Shown piece after piece: positions 52,370 through 57,083 of a DNA stretch of 57,083 bases. Where the stretch lies: positions 1 through 57,083 of the forward strand of contig JAFGLW010000023.1 in the NCBI GenBank assembly GCA_016927905.1. The letters are read 5' to 3'. The position numbers and the translations under genes were made by a program. Source of the stretch: a candidate division CSSED10-310 bacterium (GTDB taxonomy: Bacteria > CSSED10-310 > JAFGJC01). The notes beneath the pieces are model-generated. The model ran no database searches. It was not told where the DNA came from and saw nothing but the letters and a program-made list of their open reading frames with translations. The first letter of the stretch is position 1. Each line of letters opens with the position of its first letter.

Positions 52370-53908
52370 TTACAGAACAGGGATAGACGCATGAAGCGCG
52401 TTGAAGATATCCCGTTGTTTTTTGGAGATTTCGGTCAATCTTGTCTGGCCGTTTGCCATTTCCACGGCGCAGATCGTATCCAGTTTTTTGAGTAACTCAT
52501 GGGTGGAATATTTTTCACTCAGCTTGCTTTCATGCAGGCGGCTGTGCAGATTGAAATACATAATCAGGGTGATGAAGGCGATAAAAAGGCGACCCTCCAG
52601 GGATTCGTGGTTTTGAATCCGCAACCGATCGCAGTTCAGTTCGTTCTTCAGAGTATCGAATAGCTTTTCAACCATGTCTTTTCTTCGATACAGATCTACT
52701 ATTTCTTCTCTGGGTAGACGGACCGATTTACTCAGAATGATCGTTTTGCCCATCCGATTCTTCTGATATGAAACGGTCCGATCTTTCCGGATCAGCTGCA
52801 CGTTCCCGTCATCCATCTTGACCCGGTAATACCTCAGAAGCCCCCGCGCCTCTTCTTGTATCGCTGTCTTCGCATCGGATACACGCTTGAAACTTTGAGG
52901 ATCGATCCAGCGTTCCAGGTCATTCATTCGCTGCATCAGGGTGTTGAGCTCTCGATTCCGACGGTCGGGATCCAGAAAGACATGAGCCCGGCACAAAACC
53001 CCGTCAATATGCACTTCCCGGACGGTATGGAATAATGTGTGCTTTTTAAATACGAAAGCGTTCTTAACATTCTCAAGAACGGACTTTGTCTCCGATATCA
53101 ACGCAGACGACAGCTTGGTACTGAAGGGAAGGGGAATTAAAAATGGAATTGCGTTGTCTGCCATTTCACGGATATTGGTCTTGCTGTAAAATCCCCGGTC
53201 CAGAACAAACCGGCTGATACTGATCTTGTGGGACTTGAGTTCTTTCACGATCCCTTTGAGTGTGGATACATCGCCGATGCTTCCCGGATAAATGTGGTAA
53301 CTCAGCGGGATTCCATCGGGAATGCGCAGGGTCATCCCCAGATTGATTTGCGGCAGCCGGTCCCTATCCCGGTTATAACCCCATTCCAGCATGTCCAACA
53401 GCCGCCCGAATGACGACAAGGATGTAATGTCAAACACGACCGCTCTGGAGGCAGGACTTGCATATACCCAGTCATGAATAAACTGCTTGCAATCCCGATC
53501 GTCACGGCCCAGCGATTTCAATAACCGGCTGATGTCCTGAGATGTCACACAACTGAAATCATCGATATATGTGGATTCCAACCAATATTTGAATCGGTTG
53601 AAAGGCTGCGCTTCGCACAATTGATAAGCTGCCAGATTGAAGATATCAGCCGCTTGTTTGTGAAACGTTCTTTTCAGCTTTTCCATCAGGCTTGCCGACA
53701 GCTGCCGAATCAGATAATGGGCGCCGAATCTCCTGGCCCGTCTCGGATTGACCGATTTGCGGGGCGTGACGATCTCGCCGGTTTGGGGATCCAGTTTCCC
53801 GATATATCGCCGCCGTTGCCTGGCAGACTTCTTTTCCGGGTCCCAGTAGCTCTCGGCTTCGTAGATGTAAACATGTTTGCCTGATTTTTGTTTCACCAAA
53901 TAGCTCAT
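52370..53908 (-). CDS. IS1634-type DDE transposase
   Basis: 512 residues, full length. DDE residues are placed as in the IS1634 group of the IS4 superfamily: VVFDITSLSS (first Asp), RFVLDRGFYS (second Asp) and YRRKDMVEKLFDTLKNEL (the Y-(2)-R-(3)-E-(6)-K motif). No stop or frameshift interrupts it, so it may be active. AGGAAGAGGA ribosome-binding site before ATG 53908. Confidence 0.93.
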   Translation of the reverse strand: MSYLVKQKSGKHVYIYEAESYWDPEKKSARQRRRYIGKLDPQTGEIVTPRKSVNPRRARRFGAHYLIRQLSASLMEKLKRTFHKQAADIFNLAAYQLCEAQPFNRFKYWLESTYIDDFSCVTSQDISRLLKSLGRDDRDCKQFIHDWVYASPASRAVVFDITSLSSFGRLLDMLEWGYNRDRDRLPQINLGMTLRIPDGIPLSYHIYPGSIGDVSTLKGIVKELKSHKISISRFVLDRGFYSKTNIREMADNAIPFLIPLPFSTKLSSALISETKSVLENVKNAFVFKKHTLFHTVREVHIDGVLCRAHVFLDPDRRNRELNTLMQRMNDLERWIDPQSFKRVSDAKTAIQEEARGLLRYYRVKMDDGNVQLIRKDRTVSYQKNRMGKTIILSKSVRLPREEIVDLYRRKDMVEKLFDTLKNELNCDRLRIQNHESLEGRLFIAFITLIMYFNLHSRLHESKLSEKYSTHELLKKLDTICAVEMANGQTRLTEISKKQRDIFNALHASIPVL

Positions 53909-54380
53909 GATCTATGATGTCCTCTTCCTGGCTTCAGATTGACATTGGCTTGCACGGCTTATGGTTATCAATGATAACCAGCACACCCGCCCTTGTCAAT
54001 AGATTTCTCAAGACTTTTTATACCTCGTTACTATAAGTCGCGGAGTTCAGGATTCAAATCTCCTGTCGCGACGAGCCTTGTGTGTGTTGCTCGAAGGCAG
54101 AATCCGGTCAATATAAAGATATCCCGAACCGTCGTTGATTACAATCGGTACACCTATATTTGTGCAAACCAGATTGTCTTCGATTTTCATGGCAATTGGA
54201 ATTACTCAGTCAGTCCAATCTCAACCAGCAGATTGTTTTGTCTAGGTAATAATGAATAGATTTCTTAAGCATCGCAAATTCTATCCTCAGGTTTGAGAAT
54301 TGATAAAGGTGTGAAATGCCCGGTCTCTTAACCAATTTGATAAAGGGGAAAAATGGCAGGATCAATTTCTGAATATGATG
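53909..54380. other. AT-rich intergenic region with transposase promoter and hairpin
   Basis: About 470 bases without a gene. It holds the transposase promoter and palindrome (53962-53999) and a hairpin at 54037-54072 (GTCGCG...CGCGAC, with TTCAAAT between). The rest is AT-rich, unlike the flanking genes. The right end of the IS is probably here but was not located. Confidence 0.5.
53962..53999 (-). promoter_or_regulatory. Transposase promoter overlapped by a 19-base palindrome
   Basis: The minus strand has TTGACA (53994-53999), a 17-base spacer and TATCAT (53971-53976). The -10 lies inside the perfect palindrome TGGTTATCAATGATAACCA (53962-53980). A protein bound there would block the promoter, so it may be an operator that limits transposition. 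Confidence 0.75.
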
Positions 54381-55502
54381 TTATGCTTCCCGCAACTTCA
54401 GGGTGACCAGCGTCTCGAGATCCCTGAAACTGATGTATCCTGCGAACCGGTTGGTTTCATCGAGCACCAGGAGCCGTCCGATGCCATTGGACGCGGTCTT
54501 GACAAAGGCTTCCGATAATTCACATTTGGTGCAGATTGTGATATCGGGATTCAGGGGTGTCATTATGTCCCGGACCGACTTTGACAACCATTCCTGTTTC
54601 GGAATTCGTTTGACATCATGCAATGTCACGATTCCAACAGGATTACCGTTTTCCAGCACCGGAAAACTGTGATGTCTCTGCCGCAACATATGATCCTCGA
54701 CGAGATTTTGAACAATCAGGTCGGGTGAGACCGTGTTCACATTCCGGATCATCAGCTGTTCGACATTCATTCCGGTCAGCCCCCGTTTCAACATCAGCAG
54801 TCTGAAACTGGATTCCGCGGCGTGAAGCAGGAAAAAACCGATGAAGACCAACCAGATGCCGCCGAACAGCACACCGGACAGCATCAGGACAAATCCGTAA
54901 GCCATGAAAAGGTACGAGATCGCTCTTCCTGCTAGCGTCGCCCATCGGGTGGATTGATACATGTCACCCGTGTAAATCCATAGAATCGCCCGGAGTATCC
55001 GGCCGCCGTCCAGGGGAAAACCGGGAATTAAATTGAACACAGCCAGAACGATATTGATATAAAACAGGTATCCGAACATGGCTTTCAGGAAGATGGAACC
55101 GGATAAGACTGTCAATAGACCGAAGAATAGACCGATCGCGATACTTGTGGCCGGGCCGGCGGCGGCCATCTTCAGTTCCGATTTCGGATCGTCCACCTCC
55201 TGTTTCATCTCGGCTACACCGCCGAAAACGTGCAGCGTGATGCCGCGAATCGGTATTCCTTTGGATCTTGCGATCAGAGCATGTGCCATCTCGTGAAACA
55301 GAATCGAGAGGAACAGAAGCAGTGCAGCTCCGATACCCATCACCCAGTGAACGGGTCCTTGAACACCCGGCAAAAGATCGGCAAAATAACCGCCCGAGAG
55401 CGACCAGGCGATCAACCCGAAGATAATGAACCAGGAATAATCCAGCGTGATCGGGATTCCGAAGATCTTCGCGATATACAAACCGCGTATTTTCCGTTTC
55501 AT
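54381..55502 (-). CDS. Site-2 protease family (M50) membrane protease with CBS pair
   Basis: 373 residues. Six or so membrane segments include the zinc motif HEMAH (70-74) and, later, NLIPGFPLDGGR with the third ligand Asp. Residues 235-370 are two CBS domains that usually bind adenine nucleotides and would regulate the protease. It cuts other proteins within the membrane. ATG 55502 with AGGGAA upstream is preferred; TTG 55508 is in frame. Confidence 0.92.
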   Translation of the reverse strand: MKRKIRGLYIAKIFGIPITLDYSWFIIFGLIAWSLSGGYFADLLPGVQGPVHWVMGIGAALLLFLSILFHEMAHALIARSKGIPIRGITLHVFGGVAEMKQEVDDPKSELKMAAAGPATSIAIGLFFGLLTVLSGSIFLKAMFGYLFYINIVLAVFNLIPGFPLDGGRILRAILWIYTGDMYQSTRWATLAGRAISYLFMAYGFVLMLSGVLFGGIWLVFIGFFLLHAAESSFRLLMLKRGLTGMNVEQLMIRNVNTVSPDLIVQNLVEDHMLRQRHHSFPVLENGNPVGIVTLHDVKRIPKQEWLSKSVRDIMTPLNPDITICTKCELSEAFVKTASNGIGRLLVLDETNRFAGYISFRDLETLVTLKLREA

Positions 55503-55581
55503 GTTCAAATTTCCCTGACCGGTTTTTCAGACACCGATGCCTTGAAAGATTGTCCGGATAGAGCAACGAAAAAAGCTGAAA

Positions 55582-55806
55582 TCAGGTTGTCCCGCCTCCG
55601 CTTTTTTTCTGATGAAAATAATAACTGAGCACTGACCATCCGCAAACAACACCTGAAATAAATAGAATGAAAAAAAGCAACGCTCCGGACATGGAAAGTG
55701 TCCAGAAAAATAGGCGGACATCTACCAGCTCCACATTTTGAATGACAAATATTAATACAAGACATAGCAGGCTTAAACTTAGACCTAATTTGATCTTAGT
55801 GTTCAT
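55582..55806 (-). CDS. LapA-domain (DUF1049-like) small membrane protein
   Basis: 74 residues with two membrane segments (about 6-24 and 38-60) and a basic C-terminus. IFVIQNVELVDVRLFFW is the typical LapA/DUF1049 pattern. Relatives help lipopolysaccharide assembly, but many are uncharacterised. It overlaps the preceding gene by 4 bases (ATGA). Confidence 0.82.
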   Translation of the reverse strand: MNTKIKLGLSLSLLCLVLIFVIQNVELVDVRLFFWTLSMSGALLFFILFISGVVCGWSVLSYYFHQKKSGGGTT

Positions 55807-56177
55807 ATTTCTTTGATGTCTCCTTTCTGTACCGGTGATGATATATGCGGGATAGCTTTTCCTCGAAGGGCCCGGATGAATTCGATACCTTCGGAATGGG
55901 AAACCGTCAGGATCTGGATTTGCATTGGGTCACTCAAAAGGCTCTTCATTCCGAGCAAAACGCTGAATTTGTCAGACCTGAGATACCGATCCAGCTCGTC
56001 ATGTGAATCCCATTCGCCATACGAACTGAACCAGTTTTCATTCATTATGTTTTGGTAGACCTGATAATTCCGGCACCCTTTCTCTCTGCGCATTGACTCA
56101 ATCAACATACCCAGAGTCTGCATTATCTCTTCCTGCTTCTCTTGATGCGCAACCATTGTTAATTTAAAGATGATCAA
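55803..56177 (-). CDS. Antibiotic biosynthesis monooxygenase (ABM)-domain protein
   Basis: 124 residues; the first 95 match the ABM dimeric alpha+beta barrel (IIFKLTMVAHQEKQEEIM, GCRNYQVYQNIMNENWF, WDSHDELDRYLRSDKF). ABM proteins range from quinone-forming monooxygenases to unknown functions. The start is TTG 56177 with an AGGA site; ATG 56156 would cut off the first beta strand. The extra C-terminal 25 residues are not part of the domain. Confidence 0.85.
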   Translation of the reverse strand: MIIFKLTMVAHQEKQEEIMQTLGMLIESMRREKGCRNYQVYQNIMNENWFSSYGEWDSHDELDRYLRSDKFSVLLGMKSLLSDPMQIQILTVSHSEGIEFIRALRGKAIPHISSPVQKGDIKEI

Positions 56178-56663
56178 GATGTCCTCGCTGACGCGAATGA
56201 TGGATTGACAACAGCTATGTGCCTCTGAATTGTTTCCCTTTTATCATGTCATGAAACTCCAACGCTGAAAATCTTGTACTCAAGAATTGTGCCACGCATC
56301 CGAATAGACGGTAAATTTTCACATAATCTATTGATATATAATGATTATTTATTCAAAACCTAACGGGTGGAAACTCGAACAAAAACGTTGAATTGCGGTC
56401 AAATATGATAAGTGGCCATATGTAACCAAAGGGTTCGTTTCCTTCTAATTTGCGTTTTATAGTCATTCTGTATGCTGCGGTTCTTCGCGTCACCCTCTTA
56501 AAATCGATATAAATGCGCTCTACATCCGTATGGACACATCTCAGCAACGGTAATCAGGTTCAGATCATGCGACTCGTCGTTATCGATGGAACTCCAGAGA
56601 AGGTTTCTAAGATCGCGCATCGATTCCTTCGTTTGCGGCGCTGGTCCGTGGATTCTGTCCAAC
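56178..56663. other. AT-rich intergenic region, nothing recognised
   Basis: About 490 bases between the ABM gene's start and the glucan synthase's stop. I see no gene, no clear promoter and no structured element. Confidence 0.5.
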
Positions 56664-57083
56664 TCAGCGGATTTTCATTTCGACAAAATGCTCCTGCCGA
56701 TCGTCCTGAAGGGGAATTGTTACTCCTGATAATTGCCGTCCATCGAGAAAGAGCAGACTCGCGTCGGCCGAATCAGCGTCGAGACGGGCGACGGTGATGT
56801 GATAGACCGTATTCCGGTAGCGGTAGTGGATTTTGAGTGTCGTCCAAGATAATGGCAGAAGAGATGACAAGCGTAGTTGATCGCCCTCCAGGTTCACTCC
56901 CAGCAGGGTTTCGATGAGCAACCGATACATCCAGGCGGCTGAGCCGGTGTACCATGTCCAACCGCCTCTACCCGCGTGCGGCGCCACCGCATACACGTCC
57001 GCAGCGACGATGTATGGCTCAACTTTGTAGATGGCGATTTGCTCCGGCGTTCCGCCATGCCGTATGGGATTGAGCATTGCGAA
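56664..57083 (-). CDS. Cyclic beta-1,2-glucan synthase / GH94 protein, C-terminus (partial)
   Basis: 140 residues of a frame that continues past the right edge. NPIRHGGTPEQIAIYKVEPY and APHAGRGGWTWYTGSAAWMY are the closing motifs of GH94-type glycoside phosphorylases and of the phosphorylase part of cyclic beta-1,2-glucan synthases. The C-terminal 60 residues form the usual trailing beta domain. The full protein is not visible, so the choice between a short phosphorylase and the very long synthase is open. Confidence 0.88.
   Translation of the reverse strand, partial: FAMLNPIRHGGTPEQIAIYKVEPYIVAADVYAVAPHAGRGGWTWYTGSAAWMYRLLIETLLGVNLEGDQLRLSSLLPLSWTTLKIHYRYRNTVYHITVARLDADSADASLLFLDGRQLSGVTIPLQDDRQEHFVEMKIR

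Overview
This window is a bacterial chromosome segment of moderately high GC. It has a 16S rRNA 5' end at its left edge, sigma70-type promoters, Shine-Dalgarno starts and many 4-base stop/start overlaps. Several proteins suggest a didermic, partly anaerobic organism: an outer-membrane-type beta-barrel, an OmpA-type peptidoglycan-binding protein, lipoproteins, multihaem cytochromes, a 2-oxoacid:ferredoxin oxidoreductase and AmrS/MTHFR-C enzymes. The mixture (many eukaryotic-type kinases, HEAT and TPR proteins, large secreted repeat proteins, PilT ATPases, a Ras-like GTPase) resembles Deltaproteobacteria-like or candidate-phylum bacteria. The 16S fragment cannot be placed by eye, so I do not name a phylum.

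Layout. 1-541: start of an rRNA operon reading left, with its promoter and structured leader. 721-5514: ferredoxin, 2-oxoacid oxidoreductase (alpha, and a beta-gamma fusion), LD-carboxypeptidase and an outer-membrane protein. 5616-10295: a tightly overlapping signalling operon (coiled-coil protein, membrane OmpA protein, Ras/Rab-like GTPase, hybrid histidine kinase), met by a convergent block with two paralogous single-domain response regulators. 11613-22967: ROK kinase, SGNH hydrolase and three GT-C-like membrane proteins, with a secreted M6 metalloprotease and a clear terminator between the second and third. 23278-27187: a lipoprotein, then a leftward radical-SAM trio (B12-binding radical SAM, AmrS, MTHFR-C) and a repeat-like intergenic element. 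27211-37836: a leftward series made of a HEAT-PilT fusion, PilT, a TPR-like Ser/Thr kinase, a giant secreted GDDxY-repeat/HEAT protein and an octahaem cytochrome. 37856-43177: MobA-like protein, trihaem c7, ATP-grasp enzyme, a broken small gene, SagB-type oxidoreductase, lipoprotein and SixA. 43347-52228: 5'-nucleotidase, a double beta-propeller secreted protein, a kinase-TPR protein, DUF523/DUF1722 protein and class II photolyase. 52229-57083: an IS1634-type transposase gene with an operator-like promoter, an M50/CBS protease, LapA-like and ABM proteins, and the C-terminus of a GH94 cyclic glucan synthase running off the right edge.

The best candidates for an undescribed system are: (1) the GTPase operon, where a cytoplasmic domain with a roadblock/longin-like pattern is joined through one membrane segment to a peptidoglycan-binding domain next to a Ras-like GTPase with an altered G3 motif; (2) the HEAT-PilT fusion operon with a Ser/Thr kinase; (3) the roughly 26-residue GDDxY repeat protein; (4) a C-terminal domain shared by two otherwise unrelated secreted proteins; and (5) the SagB / small ORF / ATP-grasp locus. 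All assignments come from reading motifs by eye; no database search was run.
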